Positions 35,736-46,843 of a DNA stretch of 64,000 nt are shown here, one piece after another. Location: positions 2,108,001 through 2,172,000 of the forward strand of contig JANATG010000007.1 in the NCBI GenBank assembly GCA_029449235.1, read 5' to 3'. Position numbers and translations under genes: made by a program. Numbering within the stretch: position 1 is the stretch's first letter; each line of letters opens with the position of its first letter. The DNA comes from Linnemannia schmuckeri. Lineage: Eukaryota > Mortierellomycota > Mortierellomycetes > Mortierellales > Mortierellaceae. The notes under the pieces were generated by a model that was not told the origin of the DNA, searched no databases, and saw nothing but the letters and a program-made list of their open reading frames with translations.

Positions 35736-36785
35736 TTACATTCTCCGCTTCTCACTCTTCTGCGTCCTACGCTTCTCTTTCTCCTGAGCCAACCGCTGCT
35801 TTTCCAACGCAGCCTTATTCCTCTCCTTCTCATTCTCACTCGCCTTCTTCATCTCCGCCCTCCGTGCCGCCTCCTTTTGCTTCACAATGTCAGCATTATT
35901 ATTCGCCATCAGCAATGGGTCTCCTGTCGATACACCCTTATCAGCTCCTGCTTTTCCTGACCGATCCTTGTAAACAATTTCCATCTCACCATCGGCACCC
36001 TCGACCATCTCGTCAAGATCGTATCCGTATTGGGCCAGGAGGGCATCCCGCTTCTTCCGTTCTTCTTTTGTCATGGTCTTGACGACGTGGCGGGAGGACA
36101 TCGAAAGGGGTCCTTCGCCTCTGTTGGCGAATGGGTCGTTGTTCAAATCCGCCTTGAATGATGCCCTCTCCCTCTCTAACCATATTCACATCAATAAAAA
36201 AAAATAAAATGTAGGTCACGTTAGTAAACCATTGACGCTGGAAAAAGTGAACACATCAAATGCTTCCACCAATACGTCCGATCCGACCGCGCCTCTCCAT
36301 TATACAATCGATTCCCAAATGTTACCTTTGGCGGCAGCAAGTGCCTTTTCCTTCTCCTCTTCGACCTTCTTGAGTTCGGCATTACGGAGGTCGTTCCAGT
36401 AGACAAACACGGCGTCGATGATACCCTCGGTCGATTCTTCAGTCACATCTGCAAGAAGCTCTGTGATCGCCTCGCGTTTCTCAGGCTCTTCCATTGATTC
36501 TTCTTCTACCAGCCTTGCAAAGTATTCCGTGATCGCCTAGAGGAAGAATGGAGAAACAAGAAATCGGAATGCGAGGTTGGTAAAGAGTCTGGTCTGGTTG
36601 CAGTGGGAGCTTTTTTGAAAAGCGTTTCGTGTGTTTGTCCTTGTTGAAACGAAAAAAGGTGACAGAGAATCCATTCTTTTCTCTGTCCCATGTTTTCTTC
36701 ATGAACTCCATACCTCATCCTGAATGGCGATGGTCTGAAGTTGCTCGGCAATAAAAGCCTCAAACTTGGCGTTGTTCTCTGCCAT
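35736..36785 (-). CDS. CCDC43-like coiled-coil protein
   Basis: Three minus-strand exons (36785-36714, 36536-36326, 36175-35736) give 240 residues. The N-terminal half is helical (FEAFIAEQLQTIAIQDE, then EYFARLVEEE and IIDAVFVYWNDLR), as in the PWI-like fold suggested for CCDC43. Next comes KKRDALLAQYGYDLDEM, which resembles the QRKAALLAQY segment of animal CCDC43. The C-terminus is a charged coiled coil ending in EKRRTQKSEKRRM, also a family hallmark. The cellular role is poorly known; vertebrate CCDC43 has been linked to cell growth and adhesion. It shares a 275-bp divergent promoter with COA6. Confidence 0.78.
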
Positions 36786-37060
36786 CGTTATGTTGTGTCC
36801 CGATTCCTGCTGCTTGAATACGTTGTGTTGCATCCAAAACAGAAAAAACGCCCAAAAAGCGGTTTTGTCTGTTTTTCACACCCATCAAAGCAGTCACATT
36901 CGCTTTGGTCTTTGGTAAGAGTACTCACGCCTACTTCCGCGATCAACTTCGCTTTTCCCACTGACTCTCTCACGCTTTCCCCATTCACAGGACCCAACCT
37001 AACTGACCGGACATCAACGCCACTTAACTCAATTCAACAACAAAACTCGAGGACACAAAC
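36786..37060. promoter_or_regulatory. Bidirectional promoter, CCDC43-like / COA6
   Basis: Only 275 bp separate the two start codons, so transcription of both genes must start here. No clear TATA box is visible. Confidence 0.55.
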
Positions 37061-37734
37061 ATGACATCAGGAAACGACGAAGTAAAGCACCCTTCAAGAG
37101 CCGATCGCCAAAACTGCTGGAAGGTCCGCGACGCTTACTTTGAATGCCTCAACAATGCAAACATCATCGACCCCTCAAAACCAGAGGCCGCGAACGTCTG
37201 TCAGGACCTCCGGTCATTATACGAAAAGGGCTGCATGAAGAGCTGGGTAAGGGAACAAGCTTTTTTGTGCGACACCTTCGCGCCGTTTCTATTTTCGCCA
37301 ATTTGCTTGTTGCAATTTTAGTTGTTCTTTTCGAGCTAACCGCCTCGTGGATGGATCAAAAATAACGTTACTCATACACTTCTACCTTTGTTTTCCCTTG
37401 CCTAAACTAGGTCGACTACTTTAACAAACGTAAGAAAGCCATCAGGAAAGCAATGTATACGACTGACATACGCTCAGGATGACCTATTTGCGAAATACCT
37501 GAATGCGCTTCAAACCACGGCCCATATGACATGACCAACAACATACCCTCGCAAGGACGCCAACCAAGAACAAACATATTAATATACCTTATTCGATTGA
37601 CATGATGATATCTAGGCCGCGTTCTGGAAGTGGAGCAGAAGGAACTGCTGGAACGCATGAGGGCTCAGCACAAGGCTGTCGAGGAGAGAGCCGCTGCTGC
37701 CGCTGAAGCCGCCAAGGCAAAGGAGTCAGCATAG
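37061..37734 (+). CDS. COA6: Cytochrome c oxidase assembly factor 6
   Basis: Three exons (37061-37246, 37411-37429, 37616-37734) encode 107 residues. The twin-cysteine pattern C19-x9-C29 and C47-x10-C58 is the CX9C...CX10C arrangement of COA6, a copper-handling assembly factor for complex IV in the mitochondrial intermembrane space. NCWKVRDAYFECL and SLYEKGCMKSWVDYFNKRR fit the family, and an Ala/Lys/Glu-rich helix closes the protein. As for other intermembrane-space CHCH proteins, no cleavable targeting peptide is seen; import by the Mia40 relay is the known route. The second exon is a 19-nt microexon encoding VDYFNK. AATAAA is at 37803-37808. Confidence 0.88.
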
Positions 37735-38079
37735 AGGATCTATAACGTACACAACACGGCAGCATCAACAACAACGGCAGTAATATCATCATTTTTCATT
37801 GGAATAAAAGCAACATATATAAAGATATCAGCAGGACCTGGCTGTGCAAGCCGACATTCACAAGGTCTTGGGCGTGAGTTGCAAGGGTCAGAGCAGCAAA
37901 AGTTTGGAAAAGGAGAATGATTATTGTGATAGATGTACACTGGTGGCTGCTAGAAGAAAAACAAAGATGCGCTAAATAATGAAAAAAAAATGTGCCAGAA
38001 AATGCTAACGCTAACGAAGAGAATACAAAATATACAGTGGAAGAGGTGAGAGAACAGGAAAAAGAGCGAAAGGAAGTGT

Positions 38080-41000
38080 TCACAAGAGTCCACCCGACGC
38101 GAAAGAACGCGCGCCCGTAAAGCCTAATGAAAATAAGTGACAGTGATGATACGTTAGTCCCTGCAGCTTGTCCCCGCCACTTCCTGCCACAAAATGTCTG
38201 TGCGTCGAATTAAAGCGGCCGTGGGAAATATTTACCAATCAGGCCGAGGTACTGAAGGTCAATGTTCTCCGGTCGTTGCAGGGAGTTGGTGCATCTCGAT
38301 CTCAGGAGTTTGATAAGCACATATCGTCCAGACCTAACAATGAAAGAAAATGTGAGTTTGAATGCTATTTGCTTTGTGAATCATATGTGTTCTGACGCTA
38401 AGGTACTGTAGCTCCAAACAAAAACAAGCAAGGCTCACCTATTAGGGGAAAAGTTGACGGTACAGGTCTCGTCTGCACCACCGAGTTGAAAGAACGCCGC
38501 AGGAATCAGGGCATCAGCATCAGAGCCATGGCTCTGATATATCTGACTGAAACCCGTTTGGTGCTGCACCGTGCGTATGTACTCGTCATACATCTGTCGA
38601 GTCATGCTGTCAAAGAACGAGGTCTTTTCCAACTGAATAGGCTCATGACTGATAAAGATCAAACCCTCCTTGCAAGGTGCTGTGAAACCTGTGGTTGGTG
38701 CCTTGGCCTTGAACTGCGTGAGAACAAATGTGAGGTGGGGCTGTGATAACTTCAGGCAAATATTAATATTGGTTGACCTTCTTGAGCTAAACCGGCGATC
38801 AATCAAAAACATAGTTGATATTAGCAATGAACTAAAAATTTCCAAGTTTGTCAATGGTGCACTGTGAGGAACAAAGCCACGCTCATAACCACAAGATAGC
38901 TATACCAATAAACGGAGGAGTCATTCTTGAGGACATTTTCGACAGAGTGAGCTGCGTTGAACTCGCCACCATCCGCATAGTACATGTCAAACTTCAGAGG
39001 CCAAACATCTCCTCGCGCCTCCAAGGCAGGAGCATAGTTCACCTCACCACAGCCCCGAGCGTCGGTCGAGGATCTCCATCCATACTGGTGATGGAAGCTG
39101 CTCGTTGAGTGGTCAATAGCATTGTGCTGAGTCAAGCTTGATCGAGGTATGGGTGCATTGCCTGGACCCGATGAAGTTGACAGCCAGATTGGGTGATCTG
39201 GCGTTGAGGTGCGACGGGAGTGAGAAGGGCTTGAAGTGTCTATTTGTCTATCGTGATCCATTTGCCCGTGGAACGAGGTATCAGGTCGGCGGTAGTATGG
39301 GTTGTTGTCGTATCCACTCCGAGCACCAGGCTGGGACATGGCGATCAAGTCTGATGTGATCGAAGAGCTTATCATGGGCTGTGGCCAAGACGAGCGACCC
39401 ATAGTGGACATGGTTGTCAGCGCGGCCGCCGAACGGGGTGAAAGCTGTGCATGCTGAGGACGCTCAAGATGTGAGGGTAAAGAGGATGACGGTGAGCGAA
39501 CCAGAGCAGCAGAGTGACGGTGGCCCTCCATGACTTGATCAATACCATCGTCCTCGTCATCGTCATCATCGTCTTCGTCCTGATGAATGTTACGGTGACG
39601 AATATTGAGCTGACGAGGCTCCTCGTCTTCATCCACTTCCTCGATGAGTTCTGGGTGGTTTGACCGACGGTGGAACGTGACAAAAGTAAACTCGTCTCTC
39701 TGCCCATCATACGTGGTATGATGCTGTTGTGAGTCTCCAAAGTCGAGATTTTCCGTCGCGTTATTGTCGTGCATGTATTCGTCCTCTTGATCTGAAAAGT
39801 TGGTGTCCTGGACATCGATGTACTGTAAGCCCGATCTAGATTGGCGTTGGGGTGGTGAATCCATGCCAAGGTCGTCGTCGTGGCGAAGTGAACGAGGTGG
39901 GGCTGAAAAATAAACTCCGTCCAAGAGCCGGAAATGGATCCTATCGTCGACTTCTGACCGCAGCGCCTGAGTTGTGTTATTGTTGCTGTTGCTGTTACTA
40001 TTGCTGTTGCTGCTGTTGGTGTTGTCGCTGTTGGTGGACAAAGACGAGGAAGGCAACGTAGTCGTTGTTGTTGACTGTGCAAACTGATATTGGTGGCGGC
40101 TCTCATCCGGATTGCTGGAACCAACGTTGGACGAACTGCCAGTCACAATGCCGTCAGACGAATTGCTCCATCTGGTGGTCATGTTTGTTCTGGAGCTTGT
40201 TGTGGCGCTGTTGTTGCTGTTACTGTCTCCGTTGCTGCGGTTGTTGTAACTGTTATCGGATCGAACGCCCGAAGAAGATGCGACCGGTGTAGACGAAGAC
40301 GCGGAGACAGATACTGAGACTGAAACAGAAGATGGATCCATGGACGCAGCATGAATACTCGAGTAGGACGGTGTCATCGCTGGGTTGTTTGTCAAAGATC
40401 GCTGCATGGGAGTGGACGACAGTGCAGAATGGGTTGCTTGAGCCCGTGGGTCTGATCCACGAAGAAAACTATCGCTTTGGTTGAAGCTTGCAGACAGAGA
40501 CACAGACGCAGACGCAGATGCACCTGTAGCGAGGAAAGAATTAAAACTCTCCGAGGATCTTGAGCTCTCCATGGAGAAAAGAGTAGGGAGAGGTGCAGAG
40601 AGGCGAAGGTTTTGCTCTGGAAAATAGTTTGAGACAGCAGTTGGGTGTGCATTAGGGGGCAATGAAGAAGAAAAGGGCATAAAGGGAGTAGACGTGTCTC
40701 CTTGACTTGAATATTGTTGTTGATATTGTCTTTGTTGCATGTGGGCGTGTTGATGCTGTTGTTGTTGTTGACTAACGACAGGATCATGATCACGGACGTG
40801 TGGAGGGGAGGAGGGACTAAATTGTTGCTGAGATTGAAGCGAGTCGAGTTGATGTTGCTGTTGACTGGAAGATGGCGAGAGAGGGAGAGGCGGGGAAAGA
40901 AGGGTGCGAGAAGGGCGATTTGAGGGTAGCTGGGTGGTTGGTGCGAAGGAGGCAAAGTAGCGCGTCCGGGGCGAGTGGTGGTTGTGGCTGAGGTGGCTGA

Positions 41001-41343
41001 GGTGGTGGTGGGAGTGATGGGCGACGGGATGGCTGTCTAGAGGAGAGCGTCGTTGGAGTCGGCTCCAGCGGCGACTATCGAGGGTTTGAGTCTGGATCCG
41101 ACCGGGAGTGCTCAGACCAAGGCGACTGACTGTCGGACTGTTGCCCCTACTATGTGTGCTATTGGTTGCGCCGTTGTTGTTGTTGTTATTGTTATTGTTG
41201 TTGCTGCCGCTGCTGCTGCTGCTGTTGTTGTTGTTATTGTTATTGGTATTATTACTGTCGTTGATGCTAATGCTTGAAACAGTTGTGCCATTAGGAGGGG
41301 AAGAAGCGATTGCGCTGTGTGGAGCAGTGAATGGAATGGGCAT
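38080..41343 (-). CDS. Low-complexity protein with conserved C-terminal domain
   Basis: Four minus-strand exons (41343-38906, 38786-38439, 38333-38236, 38123-38080) close into 975 residues. The first about 750 are Ser/Asn/Gln/His-rich with long homopolymer runs, and contain an acidic patch (DEDDDDDDEDDG). From about residue 765 the composition becomes that of a folded domain: CGEVNYAPALEARGDVWPL, then HSVENVLKNDSSVYCSRRS. The spliced end has FVLTQFKAKAPTTGFTAP, GLIFISHEPI, SGRYVLIKLLRS, NIDLQYLGLIGF and finally TGARSFASGGLL. The paired strands SGRYVLIKLL...NIDLQYLG are suggestive of a discoidin/galactose-binding-like sandwich, but I cannot name the family. No membrane segment or signal peptide is visible. 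Exon joins are well supported because each restores this domain without a stop. Confidence 0.72.
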
Positions 41344-44174
41344 TGCGAGTTGTCTTTTGCGAGAGAGTGAGAGTGAATTAGGCTATGGATGTGCGAAAGA
41401 AAAGTAAAAATGGACGGAGTGTGAAAGTAACAACGAGTGTGTGCGGGAAAAGAAAGAAGGGCGAAGTCGTGGAGGTTCGTTGTTTTATGTCGTCGAGGCA
41501 GTGTGTGAATGCGAAATGAGAAAGTGAGTGGAAATGACGCAAGAAAAGAGAAGCGAGGTGTGGGGACAACCACTGACTGACGAGACAACGGACGAGTAAG
41601 GGAAGAGTAATGAAGAATAAGAAAAAAAAAACGCAATAAAAGACAAGGGAGAAAAAAAAAAAGAGGATCGTGATCAAAATCAAACGGGTGAGGGAATGAA
41701 AGAAAAAATACAACAGATCAACAGACAACTGACAATATTGGGTCAGAAGGTATGAGTCTGTCAACGAGAAAAAAAAAAGGGAAAGGTAAATGGTAGTGAT
41801 AAGAGTACGGATGCGGATGGGGATGAGGAGGAGAGACTAGAGGGAGGGAGGGAAAGAGAGCGAGAACAAGAGTAAGAACAAGAGCAAGAAAGGACTAACG
41901 ATGGAGGGGATGAGTGTTGAGGGGGTGAGGGTGTATTGCTCTCTTCTGTTTGTACTCAGGATGAGTTGGCATCATCACCGCGCTCACTTTTTTTTATTTA
42001 TTTACTCAAATAAAAAAAATTTCCATTGGGGGTTTCAGGATCGAGACAGGATGTAGAAAACCATATTACAACAGGGGAGGAGGACCATGGGAAAAGGGGG
42101 AAGAGGAGAGAGAGAAAAGACGTGGACTCATCCGACATGGCTCCATACCCACCCTTGAACACAAAGGGTTCAAGTATCAAGTCAATCACATTCTATCCTT
42201 TCTCATTGTTCATCATTCATGCACACTGCACACTGCACTCATTCGACATTCATTTCTACATTTACCAGGCATACATGATGGAAAAGTATCAATCACTTCC
42301 TTGTATTGTTGGTCGAATCCTCAAACAGGCGCTCACGATTGTTCCCTCTTCTCTCTTAGGTGGCTCTATCACTTCTTCCATTCTCTTGTTCACATACATC
42401 CAGAAAGTCCAGATAGTTATTCACATCAAAAACACAATGCAACCATATCCATGTCCATGTCCATGTCCTATCGGCATCTCTTTTTACCGTTTCGTTGTTC
42501 CTGTACTTTGTCTCCTCTCTTTGCTAGCTTGCCTTTTTTTTTCTCTTGCTTCCAATCGTGTCATTTAGCCAATGCCTTTTCTGCTTATTTCTGTTTATTT
42601 CTGTATTCTCTTTACAAAATCATGGCCTTGGATCTACCGCCTGTTGACCTCCTAGGCCTCACTCTACTACTCTTCTGCAATACTACTACACGAGAACAGG
42701 CAGAAGAAGGGAAAAAAAGGGTATTTTTAGGCATGAGCGAGATTTTTTTTGTTTATTGTTGCTGTTGAGAAACAGGAGTGTGTTGTATAAGGGAAGCAGC
42801 AAAACATCACGCTTCCACTTCCTCCTTCTGATAAAAATCATAGCATTGCGATAAACCCCATGAAGATCATCCCCCCCTACCTCCTATCTCACCATTTCTT
42901 CCCTTCTTTATCCAATAAGAGCAATCTTGCGATCATTACAGCATCACAAATCGCCAGCATCACCTCGATAGCCATTTGACGCGTTTTGTTGTCCTGAGGG
43001 ACAAAAAAGGCGAACGCTGCACACGCTGTGAAAAACAACGTCTACAGGAATGAGTTGAAAGGGAACCATAAGGGGAGAAGGGGTACAGATCCGATAATCC
43101 TCCGTAGTGGAATATATCAAACATTGTATGTGGTCAAAACGCGCCCATCGGGGAATGACAAGGGCGCCTTGCTTGCTTGCTTGCATTCGGCGGCATAAAA
43201 AAATGCAAAGGGACAGGAAAGACAAGAGCCGACCAGAACAAACTGAACAGAAGGATCGTAAGGGTTTAGAGCTCTCCTTACCCCCTTCTCTCTCTCGTTC
43301 TCCCTCCTTTGTCTCTTCCACTGTGGTTTCAAAGGAGTGAGCGTCCCTCTGTATCTTTGACTGTATGTATGGTCTCTAGCCAGGGCCGTCTCAACGAAAG
43401 TACAACTGCTCGCTCGCCTTTCTCCATTTTCGCATTTCGTCACTCCCTTCCCCTTATTATTGTCGTCTTTCTACCCCTTTGCCCTTCGCCTTCTGTCTAT
43501 TTTGTTCATAGACAAAGAATTGGACCACATCTATCGATCTATCATCCATCAGAACTTTAGTCCTATGGCCAGTTCAACGACAAAAGTCTGAACAAAACAA
43601 AACTGACGGAGGACGGGCTCTATCACACGGACCTTCATTATTAGGGTCATTGCGAATCTATTCATCGGCGTTCCGACACAAAGGAAGGGCAAGTCCAGCA
43701 AAATGCACCTTCAAGTGTCTGTGTTCCCTTTCAATGTCTATCTCTTCCCATGTACCTCTCTTGTTCCCTCTGGTTCTTCTTCAGCTCACAGCTTCTTTTT
43801 CTCAACCCACAATAATAATAATAAAAAGCGTTCAACAACCTCCGCGTCGGACGTTGCCTTTTTCAAGATTTGTATTGAAGTGCGACTGAGAAGCAGAACA
43901 AGGGAACAAGGTTTGTCTATGATTCCAAATTCCACTGTCACCAAGCACACGAGGTGTGTGTGTGTGTGTCTTGCCTCGGCGAAGAAGAGGAGGGGAAATC
44001 ACAGGATGTCATAGCTTCCATATCTCCCTCGCTTTCGTCATCTCTCAACGGTCTTTTTTTTTCTACCATTCGTTTGCTTTATTTTTTTTTGTAGAAGCTA
44101 GAGTAATGAAAGAAATGATTATGGCAATTGACATGTGCAAACGGGACTGTTGTTCCTTATTGTTGCTTGGAACT
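41344..44174. other. 2.8 kb intergenic region
   Basis: No gene I can support. It starts with the promoter side of the 975-residue protein, contains a (TCCATG) repeat near 42447-42468, TTGC repeats near 43168-43184 and a GT repeat near 43954-43968, and ends in the 3' flank of RNase H1. Confidence 0.5.
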
Positions 44175-45502
44175 TTATGGAAGGGGCAAGATAGCCCCTG
44201 CATTCGCAAGCTTGTCTGCCATTTCGTTTCCAAAGGTCCCAATGTGAGCTCTGACATGAGTCTATTCGTTCATAGAAGTAGATTGAAGTTGGGTTAGTCT
44301 TATACATTATCACAAGAACAGGTCGTTGTCAACCGACATGTCGTAACAACATCAAAATAGTGAAAGAGGGACAGAGGTACGTACCCATTTGATGGGACCT
44401 GGCCGATTTTTGATCATCATCAAAAGCGGCTCGATGATATCCCGATGCAAAACATTTCCACCATCGCTTCTCTTCCATCCGTTTCTCATCCAGTTCTCGC
44501 CCCACTGTGTCACAACTAAAAGAAAAAACAAATGAAAGAGAGGCAAAGCGAAACAATCAGCATGGCCATGTGGACAAGGGTTGTGTTTGAAATAGTTAAA
44601 AAATGTACCAGCGATGGAAACAAGAGAGAGAATGCTTACTGTTGATGGTGTACTGGCTGTCCGACCTGATCTCGAGCGGTATCGTGTCACTTCCACACAC
44701 TTGCAATGCGCGGTAAACGGCCTATCGCCAACGCACAAATAGAAAAGAGACGTTAGACCACGCTCCATCATGCTCTCCAATTATTTGAACAACCATTTTC
44801 AAATCAGGATATACAAAGAGCCTGTGCACCTACCATGATCTCGGCTCGCTGGTTGGTTTGCTCGCCTTGAAGTCTCTCACTCAGGTTGCGAGGGTCATTC
44901 ACTCCAAAAAAGACGCCCAGCCCAGCCTGGGATCCAGCCTTGCCGTTTCCGCGAGCGCTCCCGTCCGTGTAAATGACAAGCGTATCCGATCCTGAAGGCA
45001 CTGTGATTCCATTGATCCGAGTAAAACTTGACTTTGCACCTGAAGCACCGCCTCCAGCTGTTGTTGATGATGACGACGATGATGTTGTCGTTGTGGTAGT
45101 GGTGGTAGTGGTGGTTGTTGTTTTCGAGTTAGAGGTTGCAGACTTTGGTGGCGGTTTGGTGTAGACTTTGGGTCCGTTCTTGACAAACTCTTCGGCTTCT
45201 GGGAGGGTGGGGAACTTTTTGAACTTTGCGCCAATCACTCCCTTCACTTGCTTCTCGCACTCTGGCCTATAGTTCAAGTATTGTCAAGAAAGGCAAGAGG
45301 TTAGTTCTATTCTTTTGTTTGTTTCTCCAACGAGTCTGAAGTTTCAGGACGAGACATGCTTCGCTTAGCTTCGTTCTTAGTGTGGCTACCATGTGAAGTA
45401 AATGCCCTTAGTCTTTCCGATGTGGACGGCATAGAATGCCTGTGCGGGTCCGCGTGAAGCGTGTGCACCCTTGGTGAATGTCTTTGTAGCGACTCGTGGC
45501 AT
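44175..45502 (-). CDS. Ribonuclease H1
   Basis: Five minus-strand exons (45502-45390, 45266-44834, 44721-44640, 44515-44385, 44261-44175) give 281 residues. The enzyme cuts RNA in RNA-DNA hybrids. An N-terminal hybrid-binding domain (AFYAVHIGKTKGIYFTW ... FKKFPTLPEAEEFV, about 22-66) is followed by a Thr/Ser run (about 87-107). The catalytic domain follows, with the four acidic residues in place: D139 (YTDGSARGNG), E180 (TNQRAEIM), D203 (RSDSQYTI) and D269 (NEMADKLANAG). H259 sits in the catalytic loop (HVRAHIGTFGN). This is the two-domain eukaryotic RNase H1 layout. The first exon codes an N-terminus with several basic residues, which could serve mitochondrial targeting. It shares a 301-bp divergent promoter with CGI121. 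Confidence 0.9.
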
Positions 45503-45803
45503 TAGGAGGAGAACGGACTTGTGCATGAACAAAAGAAGAACCACAAAAAAAAGAAGAGGGGTCCTTTAGTACTCGTTCAGTTATCCCCCTGAACTGTTCC
45601 AAGTGAAAGAAAAAGCCACATAAAATTTGAACGACCCTTATTTGAACGAGAAAAGCTCAACGTTTTTTTTGTTTCTTTTTGCATTCACTCAAACTCGTCA
45701 ACCATCGCAGCCCTTCGACACATCAACCTCCAGCAGAGCCAGGAAACAAAGACGCAAACACAAGGAACCCAACAACAAAAACAAAGAGGCATACGACAAA
45801 AAC
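45503..45803. promoter_or_regulatory. Bidirectional promoter, RNase H1 / CGI121
   Basis: 301 bp between divergent start codons. It includes a T-rich run (45664-45680) on the CGI121 side. No specific factor site recognised. Confidence 0.5.
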
Positions 45804-46674
45804 ATGGAGTCATTCCCTATTGAGTCTCTGCCTTCCGCAGGCGATATCCATATGGCCTGCTTTACAGCCGTCAAGAACGCGCCCGAACTCAAGGAGAAAC
45901 TCCAGAACCAGGACAAGTCTCTCACCTTTGCCATGGTCGAGTCTAACCTTGTAAGAGAAACCATAATCGATGTTTCACCATATGACAGGATTTAACATAG
46001 TGAACGGGTATCAAGTTCTACCCCGAACCACAGATTCCTAAACGTTTATTCTATTATGCCGTCATGGTTAGATCATGGATGTCTTCCAGCTGCTCGTGGC
46101 AGCAACAAAGGCCGCCCACGACAATGAGACTGGAAAGCTCGCCACCCAGAACATCAGTTCCGAAATCATCTACAATCTCTCCCCCTCCAAGAACGTATGT
46201 CAGTCCCTCATTACCCACAGACACGTTTTCAGCTTGGCACATCGATTATCACCCGCACTTAATTTTTTTTCTTTGCGATTACAATGACGAATAGATTGCA
46301 GAGTCGTTGAAGCGGTTCGGGATCACAGAGGACACAACATCGTTGATCGCCGTCAAGATCGGAGGCAACCCAGACGAGATCATGGAGGAAATGTCCCGGA
46401 CAGTTGATGGAAACCTCGTCTCGTTCTCAAAGCTCGATCAGGAGAAGGACATGGTCAAGCTTAGGCAGGTAAGAACGAACATAGATCAAGAAAATGCCTT
46501 CAGTGAGGGTTAAGGATAAAGAATCACTATCGATCTGATAGCAATGATTTTAACCAAACACCTTGTGTACCGAACATCGCGAAATAGTATTATAAGATTG
46601 ATCCCAAGGTGACAGAGGACAAGGAAATCTTGAACTGGATCATTGGAGCGATGTCCATGAAAAACGTTCAATAA
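45804..46674 (+). CDS. CGI121: EKC/KEOPS complex subunit CGI121
   Basis: Four exons (45804-45950, 46072-46194, 46295-46468, 46588-46674), all joined in phase 0, encode 176 residues. DIHMACFTAVKNAPELKEKL, MDVFQLLVAATKAAH, TQNISSEIIYNLSPSKNIAE and SLKRFGITEDTTSLIAV match the CGI121/TPRKB family in order. CGI121 binds Bud32 in the KEOPS complex, which makes the t6A37 modification of tRNAs decoding ANN codons, and also affects telomeres in yeast. Length is typical. The stop codon lies inside AATAAA (46670-46675), and only 169 bp separate it from the stop of the convergent SR-protein gene, so 3' ends of the two transcripts probably overlap. Confidence 0.88.
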
Positions 46675-46843
46675 ACAGCAGAACACACTCACTATTCCAC
46701 AAACAATCAAGCAGATTAAAATGGACTTTTTCAAATTTTACTATTATATATATTTATAACATTTTCTCAAAAGAATCCTGAAATGCTATTGTATTCAAGT
46801 TATTCCACGCTAGTCCTTCATACCTCTCAAAACGCATCCATAA

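Noticed and set aside
42447..42468. TCCATG repeat as a possible telomere-like or CRISPR-like array
   Set aside because: Only about four short perfect units with no spacers; a simple microsatellite.
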